A stretch of DNA of 64,000 bases from Pseudomonas sp. stari2 (GTDB lineage Bacteria > Pseudomonadota > Gammaproteobacteria > Pseudomonadales > Pseudomonadaceae). Positions 47,967-58,174 of this stretch are shown piece by piece. Both the position numbers and the translations under genes were made by a program. Location: NCBI RefSeq assembly GCF_040760005.1, contig NZ_CP099760.1, positions 6,232,001 to 6,296,000 of the forward strand, read 5' to 3'. A model generated the notes under the pieces. The model did no database searches, had not been told where the DNA came from, and saw nothing but the letters and a program-made list of their open reading frames with translations. How positions within the stretch are numbered: position 1 is the stretch's first letter; the number at the start of each line of letters is the position of its first letter.

Positions 47967-48251
47967 ATGAGCGAGCCGACAGACATCGATAACGACGAAG
48001 AAGAGTTCACCGAGAGCACTTTGATCGAAGCCATCGAAAACCAGATCGAAAGCGACAACCCGCCAGCGGCCAAGGCCACATTCAACAAGCTGACCCTGGT
48101 CGGTTACGAGCGCGAAGACATCCTGAACCTGATGGCCCACGTGCTGGCCTACGAAATCGACGCCATGCTCGATGACGACCGCGCGTTCAATACCGAATGG
48201 TACGAAGCGGCCCTTCGCGCCCTGCCTGAGTTGCCACCGGAAAAGCCGTAA
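47967..48251 (+). CDS. Conserved small acidic protein
   Basis: A 94-residue very acidic protein (MSEPTDIDNDEEEFTESTLI start; net charge strongly negative) with a helical core (IENQIESDNPPAAKATFNKL and DILNLMAHVLAYEIDAMLDD). A TTGAGGAG site precedes the ATG at 47967. I recognise no named domain. It is followed by a hairpin. A small regulatory or adaptor protein is possible, but no function can be given. Confidence 0.75.
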   Translation: MSEPTDIDNDEEEFTESTLIEAIENQIESDNPPAAKATFNKLTLVGYEREDILNLMAHVLAYEIDAMLDDDRAFNTEWYEAALRALPELPPEKP

Positions 48252-48264
48252 CCGGGCAACCCGA

Positions 48265-48288
48265 TGTGGGAGCAGCCGGGCTCCCACA
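48265..48288. terminator. Hairpin after the small acidic protein gene
   Basis: Perfect 9-bp arms (48265-48273 and 48280-48288) around a six-base loop, containing the GTGGGAGC word common in Pseudomonas repeats. No T tract follows, so it may be a REP-like repeat as much as a terminator. Confidence 0.6.
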
Positions 48289-48442
48289 CAATTTGTCACC
48301 CTTCCATCCGGCCTTCTCCCGGCCCCTGACTACACTGGAATCCACCCCCGAGACAAAAACCCTGGCGCACACTGGACACGCCGCGTCGGCAGGTTCACCT
48401 TAGGGGCGCTGTTGTCCAATTCCTAGAAAGTCTGGAGTCCTT

Positions 48443-48688
48443 ATGTCGCTTACCCCTGAGTTGGTTGCCGAACTGGAAGTCCTCGCACTCTTCAACCTGG
48501 ACAGTTCCCAGGAAGGTCTGAAAATTCATCAGACCGCTGCCCCGAAGCACATCGCTGCTGCCCAACGCCTCTTTGAAAAAGAACTGACAGACCAGCCTGA
48601 TGGCGGTTACCTGACCAGTCTCGGTCGCGATGCCGCACAAAGCGTGCAGACCGTACTGACGATTCTGAAAGAGCAACAAACCGCCTGA
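48443..48688 (+). CDS. TIGR02647 family small protein
   Basis: An 81-residue protein beginning MSLTPELVAELEVLALFNLD, which matches the TIGR02647 family of short proteobacterial proteins of unknown function as I recall it. It is helical, with AAPKHIAAAQRLFEKELTDQ and GGYLTSLGRDAAQSVQTVLT. Preceded by TCTGGAG at a good spacing. It lies in the same direction as cyaA but 194 bases upstream, so they are probably separate units. Confidence 0.82.
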   Translation: MSLTPELVAELEVLALFNLDSSQEGLKIHQTAAPKHIAAAQRLFEKELTDQPDGGYLTSLGRDAAQSVQTVLTILKEQQTA

Positions 48689-48882
48689 CCCTCCCGACTT
48701 TGCCCACGGAAACCTCTGCCACGGGATTTCCGCGGGCCAGCCCGGCTGCAAGCAATCGCCACGCGATGTAAATCTGACGTCAAAAAACAAATTCAGCTTA
48801 ATGCTCGCGCTGCACAGGCGCTAAACTCCCCCGCATTCCGTGACCCTCTGCCTCCGAGCCCTGCGAGCCGGTTTGAGTCGAC

Positions 48883-51726
48883 ATGACCCGCACCCATGAA
48901 ATCCGCCCCGACCTGGACGAGGGAATCGACCGCAAGGTACTCAGCCAGCTGCGCGCACGCTTTCTCAAGCTCAACGCTGGCCGCCTGAACCGGGCGCTGG
49001 AAGGCCTGTCGACGCGCCAGCAAAGCGTACTGACGTTGCTGCCGCTGTTTTTCCACGTCAATCATCCGCTGCTGCCCGGTTATGTCTCGGGCAGCACCCC
49101 GGCCGGGCTGTCGAATTACGAGCCGGACGCCGAAGCCCTCGCCGAAGCCCAGCGCCTGACACGTTCGTTTTCCTACAAGCCGCGCCATGGCAGCAATCCG
49201 CCACGGCCGATTCATGGTCTGTTCCTGATGGGCAGCCTCGGCACCCTGGCCCAGGCCGACCAGAGCGACATGGACGTGTGGGTGTGCCACGCGCCGGACC
49301 TGAGCGAAAGCGAGCTAGCCGAGCTGCGCAAGAAGTGCCAGTTGCTCGAAACCTGGGCCGCGAGCCAGGGCGCCGAGGCGCATTTTTTTCTGATCGACCC
49401 GGCACGCTTCGTCAAAGGCGAGCGCGATACCCAGCTCAGTTCCGAGGATTGCGGCACCACCCAGCATTATCTGTTGCTGGACGAGTTTTACCGCACCGCG
49501 ATCTGGCTGGCCGGGCGCACACCGATCTGGTGGCTGGTACCGGTCTATGAAGAGCGGACCTACGATCAGTACACTCACACGCTGCTGTCCAAGCGCTTCA
49601 TCCGCAACGATGAGACCCTCGACCTTGGCCCATTGGCGCACATACCGCCTGGCGAGTTCGTTGGCGCCGGGTTGTGGCAGTTGTTCAAGGGTATCGAGTC
49701 GCCTTACAAGTCGGTGCTCAAACTGCTGCTGATCGAGGTCTACGCGAGCGAACACCCGCAGGTGCAGTGCCTGAGCCTGCGCTTCAAGCAGGCGGTATTC
49801 GCCAACCGGCTGGACCTCGACGAGCTGGATCCGTACATGGTGGTCTACCGCCGAATCGAGGAATACCTCACCGCCCGCAATGAACCCGAACGCCTGGAAC
49901 TGGTACGCCGTGCGCTGTACCTCAAGGTCAACCGCAAGCTCACAGGCAACAGCCGCACCCAGAGCTGGCAGCGTTCGTTGCTGGAAAGACTGGCCAGCGA
50001 ATGGCACTGGGACCAGCGGCAACTGGCACTGCTCGACAGTCGCAGTCAGTGGAAAGTCCGTCAGGTCAGCGCCGAGCGCCGGGCCCTGGTCAACGAGCTG
50101 AACTACAGCTACCGCTTTCTGACCCAGTTCGCCCGCACCGAGCAGACTGTCAGCCTGATCAACAAACGTGATCTCAACGTTCTCGGCCGACGCCTGTACG
50201 CCGCATTCGAACGCAAGGCTGACAAAGTCGAGTTCATCAACCCCGGCATCGCCCCGGATCTGGCCGAAGACACCCTGACCCTGGTGCAATCGCCAAACAA
50301 AAAGGAACCCGGGCAAACTCAGTGGGGCCTGTACAACGGCAGCTTGACGGCGCTGGAGTGGGAACACTTCGCGCCGATCAAACGCAGTCGCCAGTTGCTG
50401 GAACTGTTGACCTGGAGCCATCGCAACGGCGTGATCGACAGCAGCACCCGACTGGCCCTGCACCCCGGCACCAGCGACCTGAGCGAGTTCGAGCTGTTCA
50501 ACCTGCTCGGCAGCCTGCAACAAAGCATCACCCTGCCCTTACCGACCGTTGCCGAAGACCCGCTGCTGCACGCCAGCGTGCCGAGCGAAGTGCTGATACT
50601 GGTGAATGTCGGCGTCGATCCGCTCAAGCATCACCGCGACCTGAACATCCTGATGACCACCGAGCGTACCGATTCGCTGAGCTACGCCGGCGTGCGCGAG
50701 AACCTGGTGCTGACCCTGGATCAGGTCACGCTCAACAGCTGGAACGAAGTGCTGGTCAACCGCTTCGACGGTCCGCACGCGCTGCTCGACTGCCTGCGCG
50801 ATTACCTCAACAACCTGCCGCGCGGGCCGCAACAACCATCGCTGCGAGTGCGTTGCTTCTGTCACAACCGCGCGCAATTCATCGCCCGCAGGGTGGAAGA
50901 AATCGTCGATACCGCGCAGACACTGTTGCTAAGCAATTTGAATCACCGCTACCTGATCCAGGTGCAGCAGCACTATCACGTACTGGAACTGGTGCCGGGA
51001 CAGGTCAGCCATGTCGCCCTCGCCACCCTGCCGGCGCTGCTCGATTACCTGGGCGAGGAGCAACCGCGCTACAGCCCGCTGCACCTGGACCCGATGGCGC
51101 TGGAAGACCACGACCTCGCGCTGATCCTGCCGATGGGCCAGCCCGAATGCATTCAGGTGTTCTACCGGATCACCGAGCAAGCGGCGGAGCTGTACGTGCT
51201 CGACGAATTCAACGCACTGTGGCAACAACATTTGCCCTATCACGACGAGCAAAGTCTGTTGGTGCCGTTGCAGCGTTTCCTGCAATCGATCCAGTTCCGG
51301 CGCGAAGCACTGTTGCCGATGGACTCGAACCACGCCGCCAGCCTTGAAATCTTGTATTACCAGTTATTGCCATCAGGGCCGGGACGCGCACGACGGGTCG
51401 AAATGCGCCCGGCACCGCAGACGCCAGCCAACAAACCGTTCTACGACGTGCAGGCGATCATCGGCAAAGCCGCACCGGGCGAGGTGCAGGTCACGTTGTA
51501 TTGCAATCAGCGGGAATTCAGCGAGCTGGAACATGGCGACCAGCTGTTCAGCGTGGTCGCTCGGGAGATCGTCGGGCAGCGCCGGGAAGCCGAGCGCTAT
51601 CGCTGCTACATCACCGACCTGGACCTGTCGGGCGTGATCGGTGACGGGCAGAGTTCGAGCAATCTGTATCTGCGTTACAAGGCCGACCTGGAGCGCTCTC
51701 TGAACGAGGCGCTCGAGCAGGTCTGA
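48883..51726 (+). CDS. cyaA: Class I adenylate cyclase
   Basis: A 947-residue cyclase making cAMP from ATP. The N-terminal catalytic part has LFLMGSLGTLAQADQSDMDV, with the GS and DxD motifs of the nucleotidyltransferase fold (about residues 112-131), and the long C-terminal regulatory part follows. The length is close to that of class I enzymes of Pseudomonas. cAMP works with the CRP-like regulator Vfr. The gene ends seven bases from the convergent rnk. Confidence 0.95.
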   Translation: MTRTHEIRPDLDEGIDRKVLSQLRARFLKLNAGRLNRALEGLSTRQQSVLTLLPLFFHVNHPLLPGYVSGSTPAGLSNYEPDAEALAEAQRLTRSFSYKPRHGSNPPRPIHGLFLMGSLGTLAQADQSDMDVWVCHAPDLSESELAELRKKCQLLETWAASQGAEAHFFLIDPARFVKGERDTQLSSEDCGTTQHYLLLDEFYRTAIWLAGRTPIWWLVPVYEERTYDQYTHTLLSKRFIRNDETLDLGPLAHIPPGEFVGAGLWQLFKGIESPYKSVLKLLLIEVYASEHPQVQCLSLRFKQAVFANRLDLDELDPYMVVYRRIEEYLTARNEPERLELVRRALYLKVNRKLTGNSRTQSWQRSLLERLASEWHWDQRQLALLDSRSQWKVRQVSAERRALVNELNYSYRFLTQFARTEQTVSLINKRDLNVLGRRLYAAFERKADKVEFINPGIAPDLAEDTLTLVQSPNKKEPGQTQWGLYNGSLTALEWEHFAPIKRSRQLLELLTWSHRNGVIDSSTRLALHPGTSDLSEFELFNLLGSLQQSITLPLPTVAEDPLLHASVPSEVLILVNVGVDPLKHHRDLNILMTTERTDSLSYAGVRENLVLTLDQVTLNSWNEVLVNRFDGPHALLDCLRDYLNNLPRGPQQPSLRVRCFCHNRAQFIARRVEEIVDTAQTLLLSNLNHRYLIQVQQHYHVLELVPGQVSHVALATLPALLDYLGEEQPRYSPLHLDPMALEDHDLALILPMGQPECIQVFYRITEQAAELYVLDEFNALWQQHLPYHDEQSLLVPLQRFLQSIQFRREALLPMDSNHAASLEILYYQLLPSGPGRARRVEMRPAPQTPANKPFYDVQAIIGKAAPGEVQVTLYCNQREFSELEHGDQLFSVVAREIVGQRREAERYRCYITDLDLSGVIGDGQSSSNLYLRYKADLERSLNEALEQV

Positions 51727-51732
51727 GGCGGG

Positions 51733-52143
51733 TTATTCCGGGAAATCACCGCCGTTGGCCGGCTGCGATTCGACTTCCAGCAAGGTCAGCTTCAGGGTCT
51801 TGCCGCCCGGGGCCGGCCAGTCGATGTGCTGGCCGACTTTCAGACCCAGCAGCGCACTGCCGACCGGGGCCAGGATCGAGATTTTGCCTTCGTCTGCGTT
51901 GGCGTGTTTCGGGTAGACGAGGGTCAGGTGGTAGTCCTTGCCACTGCCCTCTTCGCGACAGTGCACACGGGAATTCATCGTCACGACATCGGCGGGCACT
52001 TCATCGTGGCCGACCAGCGTATCGGCGCGGTCCAGTTCGGTTTGCAGCGCGATCACGCCCGGCAGCGTGTCATCCAGGCTGTCGATCAGGCGTTCCAGAC
52101 GTTGCACGTCCAGACGGGTAAGGGTGATGGAAGGTGCGGTCAT
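51733..52143 (-). CDS. rnk: Regulator of nucleoside diphosphate kinase Rnk
   Basis: A 136-residue protein with an N-terminal coiled coil (DVQRLERLIDSLDDTLPGVI) and a GreA-like C-terminal domain (STLAPVGSALLGL-type stretch, here KISILAPVGSALLGLKVGQH). Rnk binds RNA polymerase and affects nucleoside diphosphate kinase expression. The ATG at 52143 is chosen at the beginning of the conserved part. It is convergent with cyaA and has a terminator of the upstream gene just before it. Confidence 0.93.
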   Translation of the reverse strand: MTAPSITLTRLDVQRLERLIDSLDDTLPGVIALQTELDRADTLVGHDEVPADVVTMNSRVHCREEGSGKDYHLTLVYPKHANADEGKISILAPVGSALLGLKVGQHIDWPAPGGKTLKLTLLEVESQPANGGDFPE

Positions 52144-52173
52144 GATCCGGGCAGACTCCTTTCTTCTGCACAC

Positions 52174-52210
52174 AAAAAAAGCAAAACCCCGCCAAAAAAG
52201 ACGGGGTTTT
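52174..52210 (-). terminator. Intrinsic terminator upstream of rnk (ends DUF1289/cyaY transcript)
   Basis: On the minus strand a hairpin with arms AAAACCCCG/CGGGGTTTT (plus 52183-52191 and 52202-52210) ends in a seven-T tract. It lies after the DUF1289 gene and before rnk, so it separates the two units. Confidence 0.85.
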
Positions 52211-52271
52211 CACCAGGCCTCGATGGGTTGAGGCGTTTCCGGACACTATCACAGCTCAAAAAATATACAAG

Positions 52272-52496
52272 CTACGCCCCGGCGAGCTGCCGGCGTTGCA
52301 TCGCCTGCGCGCAGATTACCCGGCGCCGTTCGTCATCGGCCGAGCGCCATTCACGGATGTCTTCGACATGCCGCATGCAGCCGAGACAGACTTTCTGCTC
52401 ATCCAGCCGACACACGCCGGTGCACGGCGAAGGCACGGCCGGATTGACGTTGCTGAAGAGCGGCTTCGGCGGACGGGCGGGAGCGGTGTCGGTCAC
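52272..52496 (-). CDS. DUF1289 domain-containing protein
   Basis: A 74-residue protein with the DUF1289 cysteine motif SPCTGVCRLDEQKVCLGCMR (four cysteines, probably a metal or Fe-S site) followed by a helical WRSADDERRRVICAQA tail. Such proteins often lie near Fe-S genes. The GTG at 52496 is chosen because it is five bases after the cyaY stop and preceded by AAGGCC; the longer frame upstream is inside cyaY. Confidence 0.85.
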   Translation of the reverse strand: MTDTAPARPPKPLFSNVNPAVPSPCTGVCRLDEQKVCLGCMRHVEDIREWRSADDERRRVICAQAMQRRQLAGA

Positions 52497-52500
52497 GAAA

Positions 52501-52833
52501 TCACAGGCCTTCGAAATCGAATTCGGTACCGGCCTGCTGCTTGACGATGCGCTCGAGCATCTCCCCCAGTTGCTCTTCGCTCTTGTCGCACATCCAGCGT
52601 TCGCTTTCTTCGTCGTAGTCGAAGTGGAAACCACCGGACACCGCGGCCAGCCACAGCTGACGCAACGGCTCCTGACGACTGAAGATCAGCTGGGTGCCGT
52701 TCTCGAACTTGACGGTCAGCACACCGGCCGAGTTCTCCATGTCGATGTCCAGGTCGCTGTCGTCGAAGATGTCTTCCAGTTTTTCCTGGGTTTCATCGAC
52801 CAGATCGTGGAAACGGGCTTCGGACAAACTCAT
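52501..52833 (-). CDS. cyaY: Iron donor protein CyaY (frataxin)
   Basis: A 110-residue frataxin homologue that supplies or gates iron for Fe-S cluster assembly. The N-terminal acidic helix ARFHDLVDETQEKLEDIFDD and the beta sheet GVLTVKFENGTQLIFSRQEP then WLAAVSGGFHFDYDEESERW match the family. The ATG at 52833 gives the usual length; the frame extends 61 codons further without similarity. Divergent from lptM. Confidence 0.95.
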   Translation of the reverse strand: MSLSEARFHDLVDETQEKLEDIFDDSDLDIDMENSAGVLTVKFENGTQLIFSRQEPLRQLWLAAVSGGFHFDYDEESERWMCDKSEEQLGEMLERIVKQQAGTEFDFEGL

Positions 52834-53072
52834 TGCGGCAACCTCAAAAAATGTCTGATCAGGCTCAAGCGCCGCAAGATACGGTCGCTGCCAGCCGATT
52901 GCAAAGGATAACGACCAAGCGCCCTGCCCGGCGACGAAATATGCACCCCTCATGCAGGAAAAGTTTCCGCGTCGCAGCCCGAGCCCCGCCGGACGGGAGT
53001 TCCGTCGCATAGGCAAGCTGCCGGGTGGCCGGTATACTCCGGCGCAATTAACGCATATTCAAGGATTTCGCC

Positions 53073-53246
53073 ATGAAGCGCCTGATCTCTTCCCTTGCTG
53101 CGCTCGTCGCGGTTGCCTGTCTCGTTTCGGCCTGCGGTCAGAAAGGCCCGCTGTACCTGCCCGATGAAGATCAGGACCCGGCCGCGCAAGCCCAGTCTTC
53201 GCAAAAGCAGCCTGCCTCCAAGGCACACAAGCACGACGTTTACTAA
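53073..53246 (+). CDS. lptM: LPS translocon maturation chaperone LptM (LppL-type lipoprotein)
   Basis: A 57-residue lipoprotein, too short for many gene finders. It has a signal peptide and lipobox VSAC (cysteine 21), then [13 protein letters not shown], the signature [10 protein letters not shown] of LptM (formerly YifL/LppL). LptM helps fold and oxidise LptD in the outer membrane. AAGGAT precedes the ATG. The stop is nine bases before lysA, the conserved lptM-lysA-dapF order. Confidence 0.93.
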   Translation: MKRLISSLAALVAVACLVSACGQKGPLYLPDEDQDPAAQAQSSQKQPASKAHKHDVY

Positions 53247-53255
53247 GGGATCGCC

Positions 53256-54503
53256 ATGGACGCTTTTAACTACCGTGGCGGGGAGCTGTTCGGGGAAGGT
53301 GTGGCGCTGTCCGCCATCGCCGACCGCTTCGGCACACCGACCTACGTCTACTCCCGCGCCCACATCGAGGCCCAGTATCTGGCCTATGCCGATGCACTGG
53401 CCGGCATGCCGCACCTGGTCTGCTTCGCGGTGAAGGCCAACTCCAACCTCGGTGTACTGAGTGTCCTGGCCCGTATCGGCGCCGGTTTCGACATTGTTTC
53501 CCGTGGCGAGCTGGAACGCGTCCTGGCCGCCGGCGGCAGCCCTGACAAGATCGTGTTCTCCGGCGTCGGCAAGACCCGTGACGACATGCGTCGCGCGCTG
53601 GAAGTCGGCGTGCATTGCTTCAACGTCGAATCCACCGACGAGCTGGAGCGCCTGCAAGTAGTCGCCGCCGAACTGGGCGTTCGTGCACCGATCTCCCTGC
53701 GTGTGAACCCGGACGTCGACGCCGGCACCCACCCTTACATTTCCACCGGTCTCAAAGAGAACAAGTTCGGCATCGCCATCGCCGACGCCGAAGATGTGTA
53801 CGTGCGCGCCGCGCACCTGCCGAACCTGGAAGTGATTGGCGTCGACTGCCATATCGGCTCGCAACTGACCACCCTGCCACCGTTCCTCGACGCCCTCGAT
53901 CGCCTGCTCGATCTGGTGGATCGTCTGGGCGATTGCGGCATCCACTTGCGCCACATCGACCTCGGTGGTGGCCTGGGTGTGCGTTACCGCGATGAAGAGC
54001 CGCCATTGGCAGCCGACTACATCAAGGCCGTGCGCGAGCGTCTCGACGGTCGTGATCTGGCACTGGTGTTCGAACCGGGCCGCTTCATCGTCGCCAACGC
54101 CGGCGTGCTGCTGACCCAGGTCGAATACCTCAAGCACACCGAGCACAAAGACTTCGCCATCGTCGATGCCGCCATGAACGACCTGATTCGCCCGGCCCTG
54201 TACCAGGCGTGGATGGACGTGACCGCGGTCAAACCGCGCGACACCGCCGCACGCAAGTACGACGTAGTGGGCCCGATCTGCGAGACCGGCGATTTCCTCG
54301 CCAAAGATCGCGAACTGGCGCTGGAAGAAGGCGACCTGCTGGCCGTGCATTCGGCCGGTGCCTACGGTTTTGTGATGAGCTCCAACTACAACACTCGCGG
54401 CCGTGCCGCCGAAGTGCTGGTAGATGGCGATCAGGCTTTTGAAGTGCGTCGCCGCGAGACCGTGGCCGAGCTGTTTGCCGGCGAAAGCCTGCTGCCGGAG
54501 TAA
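53256..54503 (+). CDS. lysA: Diaminopimelate decarboxylase
   Basis: A 415-residue PLP enzyme that makes lysine from meso-diaminopimelate. The PLP lysine is in [40 protein letters not shown], the glycine-rich [20 protein letters not shown] and [20 protein letters not shown] with the catalytic cysteine are present. The length is normal. It overlaps nothing but is five bases from dapF, so lysine and cell-wall precursor steps are co-expressed. Confidence 0.97.
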   Translation: MDAFNYRGGELFGEGVALSAIADRFGTPTYVYSRAHIEAQYLAYADALAGMPHLVCFAVKANSNLGVLSVLARIGAGFDIVSRGELERVLAAGGSPDKIVFSGVGKTRDDMRRALEVGVHCFNVESTDELERLQVVAAELGVRAPISLRVNPDVDAGTHPYISTGLKENKFGIAIADAEDVYVRAAHLPNLEVIGVDCHIGSQLTTLPPFLDALDRLLDLVDRLGDCGIHLRHIDLGGGLGVRYRDEEPPLAADYIKAVRERLDGRDLALVFEPGRFIVANAGVLLTQVEYLKHTEHKDFAIVDAAMNDLIRPALYQAWMDVTAVKPRDTAARKYDVVGPICETGDFLAKDRELALEEGDLLAVHSAGAYGFVMSSNYNTRGRAAEVLVDGDQAFEVRRRETVAELFAGESLLPE

Positions 54504-54507
54504 CCCC

Positions 54508-55338
54508 ATGCTGCTGCGTTTTACCAAGATGCACGGCCTGGGCAACGACTTCATGGTCCTCGACCTGGTCAGCCAGCACGCGCACATTCAGCCCAAGCAC
54601 GCAAAAATGTGGGGCGACCGGCACACCGGCATCGGTTTCGACCAGTTGCTGCTCGTCGAGGCACCGAGCAACCCGGACGTGGATTTCCGTTACCGGATCT
54701 TCAATTCCGACGGCTCCGAAGTGGAGCAGTGCGGCAACGGTGCGCGCTGCTTCGCTCGCTTCGTGCTCGACAAGCGCCTGACCGCCAAACGGAAGATCCG
54801 CGTCGAGACCAAGGGCGGCATCATCGAGCTGGACGTACGTAACGACGGCCAGATCGGCGTGAACATGGGCGCACCGCGTCAGGTGCCGGCGGACATTCCG
54901 TTCCAGGCGACCGAGCAGGCCTTGAGCTATCAGGTCGATGTCGACGGTACGCCGGTCGAGCTGGCAGCGGTGTCGATGGGCAACCCACACGCAGTGCTGC
55001 GCGTACAGGACATCAACACCGCACCGGTGCATGAGCTGGGGCCGAAGATCGAACACCATCCGCGCTTTCCGGCGCGGGTCAATGTCGGTTTTCTCCAGGT
55101 CATCGACCGTAATCGCGCACAACTGCGCGTCTGGGAACGCGGCGCCGGGGAAACCCAGGCCTGCGGCACCGGCGCCTGCGCTGCTGCCGTAGCTGCGATC
55201 AGCCAGGGGTGGATGGATTCGCCACTGTTGATCGACCTGCCGGGCGGGCGCCTGTCCATCGAATGGGCAGGTCCTGGCCAACCGGTGCTGATGACCGGTC
55301 CGGCAGTGCGTGTATACGAAGGACAAGTCCGTCTTTGA
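54508..55338 (+). CDS. dapF: Diaminopimelate epimerase
   Basis: A 276-residue PLP-independent epimerase that converts LL- to meso-diaminopimelate. The two catalytic cysteines are in [18 protein letters not shown] and [20 protein letters not shown]. The N-terminus [20 protein letters not shown] is typical. The start at 54508 follows the lysA stop by four bases; the frame runs 28 codons upstream inside lysA. Confidence 0.97.
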   Translation: MLLRFTKMHGLGNDFMVLDLVSQHAHIQPKHAKMWGDRHTGIGFDQLLLVEAPSNPDVDFRYRIFNSDGSEVEQCGNGARCFARFVLDKRLTAKRKIRVETKGGIIELDVRNDGQIGVNMGAPRQVPADIPFQATEQALSYQVDVDGTPVELAAVSMGNPHAVLRVQDINTAPVHELGPKIEHHPRFPARVNVGFLQVIDRNRAQLRVWERGAGETQACGTGACAAAVAAISQGWMDSPLLIDLPGGRLSIEWAGPGQPVLMTGPAVRVYEGQVRL

Positions 55339-55351
55339 GTGAGCAGAAGCC

Positions 55352-56077
55352 ATGACCGATAAGCCTCAGGTACCCGCCCGACAGTCCGGTGAAACAGCGT
55401 CCGAGAGCCTGGAGGCGGCAGCGGTTGCCGCGTACCTGGAGGCTCATCCGGACTTCTTCGTCGAACATGAAGAACTGCTGCCGTCCCTGCGCATCCCCCA
55501 TCGTCGCGGCGACACCGTGTCGCTGGTCGAGCGCCAGATGTCCATTCTGCGCGACCGCAACATCGAGATGCGTCACCGCCTCTCGCACTTGATGGACGTG
55601 GCCCGGGACAACGATCGCCTGTTCGACAAGACCCGCCGCCTGATCCTCGCCCTGATGGACGCCGCCACTCTGGAAGACGTGGTGATCAGCGTCGAAGACA
55701 GTCTGCGTCAGGACTTTCAGGTGCCCTTCGTCAGCCTGATCCTGCTTGGCGACAACCCCGCACCGGTCGGCCGCTGGGTCACTCACGCCGACGCGCAGAC
55801 CGCCATCGGTGGCCTGCTCACCGAAGGTAAGAGCGTCAGCGGCAGCCTGCGCGAACACGAGCTGGACTTCCTGTTCGGCGAGGAGCAGCGCCAACAGATC
55901 GGCTCCACCGCCGTGGTCGCTGTCAGCCACCAGGGCATCCACGGGATTCTGGCCATCGCCAGCCGTGATCCGCAGCATTACAAGAGTTCGGTCGGCACGT
56001 TGTTCCTCAGCTACATCGCCGAAGTCATGGGCCGCGTGCTGCCACGGGTCAACAGCTCCCTGCGCTCGGTACGCTGA
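55352..56077 (+). CDS. DUF484 family protein
   Basis: A 241-residue protein of the DUF484 family, which is GAF-like. It contains [20 protein letters not shown], then a coiled coil ([20 protein letters not shown]) and a ligand-binding-like C-terminal half. The gene lies between dapF and xerC in most gamma-proteobacteria, but the function is unknown. Fourteen bases after dapF and two bases before xerC. Confidence 0.93.
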   Translation: MTDKPQVPARQSGETASESLEAAAVAAYLEAHPDFFVEHEELLPSLRIPHRRGDTVSLVERQMSILRDRNIEMRHRLSHLMDVARDNDRLFDKTRRLILALMDAATLEDVVISVEDSLRQDFQVPFVSLILLGDNPAPVGRWVTHADAQTAIGGLLTEGKSVSGSLREHELDFLFGEEQRQQIGSTAVVAVSHQGIHGILAIASRDPQHYKSSVGTLFLSYIAEVMGRVLPRVNSSLRSVR

Positions 56078-56079
56078 AC

Positions 56080-56979
56080 ATGGAACGACAACTGGACGCT
56101 TACTGCGAACACCTGCGCAGTGAGCGACAGGTGTCGCCGCACACATTGTCGGCCTACCGGCGCGACCTCGATAAAGTGCTCGGCTGGTGCGTTAAACAGA
56201 ACATCGGCAGCTGGCAGGCGTTGGACATCCAGCGCCTGCGCAGCCTGATCGCCCGCTTGCACGCCCAGGGCCAGTCCTCGCGCAGCCTGGCGCGTTTGCT
56301 CTCGGCTGTGCGCGGGCTCTATCACTATCTGAATCGCGAAGGCCTCTGCGATCACGACCCGGCGACCGGTCTGGCGCCGCCAAAAGGCGAACGCCGGCTG
56401 CCGAAAACCCTTGATACCGACCGAGCGTTGCAATTGCTTGAAGGCGCAGTCGAGGACGACTTTCTGGCCCGACGCGATCAGGCGATTCTGGAACTGTTCT
56501 ATTCCTCGGGCCTGCGCCTGTCGGAGCTGACCGGGCTCAATCTCGATCAACTCGACCTCGCCGACGGCATGGTTCAGGTGCTCGGCAAGGGCAGCAAGAC
56601 GCGTCTGTTGCCCGTCGGCAAAAAGGCCCGGGAAGCGCTGGAGCAATGGTTGCCGTTGCGAGCGCTGACCAACCCGGCGGACGATGCCGTGTTCGTCAGC
56701 CAGCAAGGCCGACGCCTGGGCCCGCGAGCGATCCAGGTGCGGGTCAAACTGGCCGGCGAGCGCGAGCTGGGGCAGAACCTGCATCCGCACATGCTGCGGC
56801 ACTCCTTCGCCAGCCATTTGCTGGAGTCCTCCCAGGACCTGCGCGCGGTGCAGGAACTGCTCGGCCACTCGGACATCAAGACCACCCAGATCTATACCCA
56901 CCTGGACTTCCAGCACCTGGCGGCGGTCTACGACAGCGCCCATCCACGGGCCAAACGCATGAAAGGCGACGATTCATGA
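56080..56979 (+). CDS. xerC: Site-specific tyrosine recombinase XerC
   Basis: A 299-residue recombinase that with XerD resolves chromosome dimers at dif. The N-terminal SAM-like DNA-binding domain (residues about 5-90; [20 protein letters not shown]) is followed by the catalytic domain with R in [19 protein letters not shown], HxxR in [20 protein letters not shown], and the nucleophile tyrosine in [10 protein letters not shown]. The length is normal. Its stop overlaps the HAD gene by four bases. Confidence 0.97.
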   Translation: MERQLDAYCEHLRSERQVSPHTLSAYRRDLDKVLGWCVKQNIGSWQALDIQRLRSLIARLHAQGQSSRSLARLLSAVRGLYHYLNREGLCDHDPATGLAPPKGERRLPKTLDTDRALQLLEGAVEDDFLARRDQAILELFYSSGLRLSELTGLNLDQLDLADGMVQVLGKGSKTRLLPVGKKAREALEQWLPLRALTNPADDAVFVSQQGRRLGPRAIQVRVKLAGERELGQNLHPHMLRHSFASHLLESSQDLRAVQELLGHSDIKTTQIYTHLDFQHLAAVYDSAHPRAKRMKGDDS

Positions 56980-57680
56980 GCATCCAGTTGATCACCTTCG
57001 ACCTCGACGACACCCTGTGGGATACCGCCCCGGTGATCGTCAGCGCCGAAGCGACTTTGCGCCAATGGCTGAGCGAACATGCGCCGAATCTGGGCGCGGT
57101 GCCGGTGGAGCATCTGTGGTCGATCCGCGAGCGGGTGCTGGCCAGCGAGCCGGGGCTCAAGCACCGCATCAGTGCGTTGCGTCGGCGGGTGCTGTTCCAC
57201 GCCCTGGAAGAAGCCGGTTATGCCCACGGCGAAGCGTCGGATCTGGCGGACAAGAGTTTTGAAGTGTTTCTGCATGCCCGGCATCAGATCGAGGTGTTCC
57301 CGGAAGTCGAGCCGATCCTGGAAACCCTGGCCAAACACTACGCCCTCGGCGTGGTCACCAACGGCAACGCCGATGTACGTCGTCTCGGGCTGGCGGATTA
57401 CTTCAAATTCGCGCTGTGTGCCGAAGACATCGGCATCGCCAAACCGGATGCGCGCCTGTTCCATGAAGCCCTGCAGCGCGGTGGCGTGAGCGCCGAAGCC
57501 GCAGTGCATATTGGCGATCATCCGGGGGACGACATCGCCGGGGCGCAGCAGGCAGGCTTGCGCGCGATCTGGTTCAACCCGGCGGGCAAGGTCTGGGAAG
57601 CGGAGCGCTTGCCGGATGCCGAGATTCGCAGCCTGATCGATCTGCCTGCGGTGCTCGCCCGCTGGAACAGCCTCGGCTAG
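56976..57680 (+). CDS. HAD-superfamily hydrolase
   Basis: A 234-residue phosphatase of the HAD superfamily. Motif I is [16 protein letters not shown], motif II is [20 protein letters not shown] and motif III/IV are [19 protein letters not shown] and [20 protein letters not shown]. It is the YigB-like type, which acts on FMN or other small phosphates. The start at 56976 is the ATGA overlap with xerC. It ends the lptM-lysA-dapF-DUF484-xerC cluster. Confidence 0.93.
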   Translation: MSIQLITFDLDDTLWDTAPVIVSAEATLRQWLSEHAPNLGAVPVEHLWSIRERVLASEPGLKHRISALRRRVLFHALEEAGYAHGEASDLADKSFEVFLHARHQIEVFPEVEPILETLAKHYALGVVTNGNADVRRLGLADYFKFALCAEDIGIAKPDARLFHEALQRGGVSAEAAVHIGDHPGDDIAGAQQAGLRAIWFNPAGKVWEAERLPDAEIRSLIDLPAVLARWNSLG

Positions 57681-57696
57681 ATTTCTTTCGCCCATG

Positions 57697-57725
57697 AAAA
57701 AGCCCGCAGCGACGGCGGGCTTTTT
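57697..57725. terminator. Bidirectional terminator between HAD gene and sutA
   Basis: A hairpin with arms GCCCGC/GCGGGC (57702-57707 and 57715-57720) sits between A and T runs and closes both convergent genes. Confidence 0.88.
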
Positions 57726-57745
57726 CAGCAAGCAAGCGGCACGCC

Positions 57746-58072
57746 TCAGATAGGGCGGCTGCCGTACTTGTTGTCCGGCTTCTTGGGCGGATCGGCGACC
57801 ACGTTAGCCTCCACTTCCTGCACCTTGCCACCGCGCGCAAGGAACTCTTCCATGGCCTTGGCCAGGGCATCACGCTCCTTGTTCTTGGCTTCGATGCTCG
57901 GCAACTCGTCGACCGACACCGCAGCCTTGGCCTTGCCTTTGGCAGCCGGGGCCGGCGTATCGTCACCGCCATCGTCTTCAGCAACGTCTTCCGCTGCTGC
58001 TTCCAGACCGTCTTCGGCCTCGTCTTCGTCGCCTACTTCGAGGTCGTCGTTTTCCAGATCATCGTCGCTCAT
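57746..58072 (-). CDS. sutA: Transcriptional regulator SutA
   Basis: A 108-residue protein with a long acidic disordered N-terminus (about residues 1-45, rich in D and E), a short helix (KNKERDALAKAMEEFLARGG) and the tail ADPPKKPDNKYGSRPI. This matches SutA, an RNA polymerase-binding factor of Pseudomonas that supports growth-arrested cells. The ATG at 58072 starts the acidic part. It is convergent with the HAD gene and separate from yjbQ by about 100 bases. Confidence 0.92.
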   Translation of the reverse strand: MSDDDLENDDLEVGDEDEAEDGLEAAAEDVAEDDGGDDTPAPAAKGKAKAAVSVDELPSIEAKNKERDALAKAMEEFLARGGKVQEVEANVVADPPKKPDNKYGSRPI

Positions 58073-58174
58073 GTTCTACCTCATGACTTGCGAAAAGCAG
58101 ATTAGTTATAGACCAGCTTTGGCGACTGTCGAAAGCCGCCGTAAAAAAATCGGTAACCATTGGTGACCAACGGT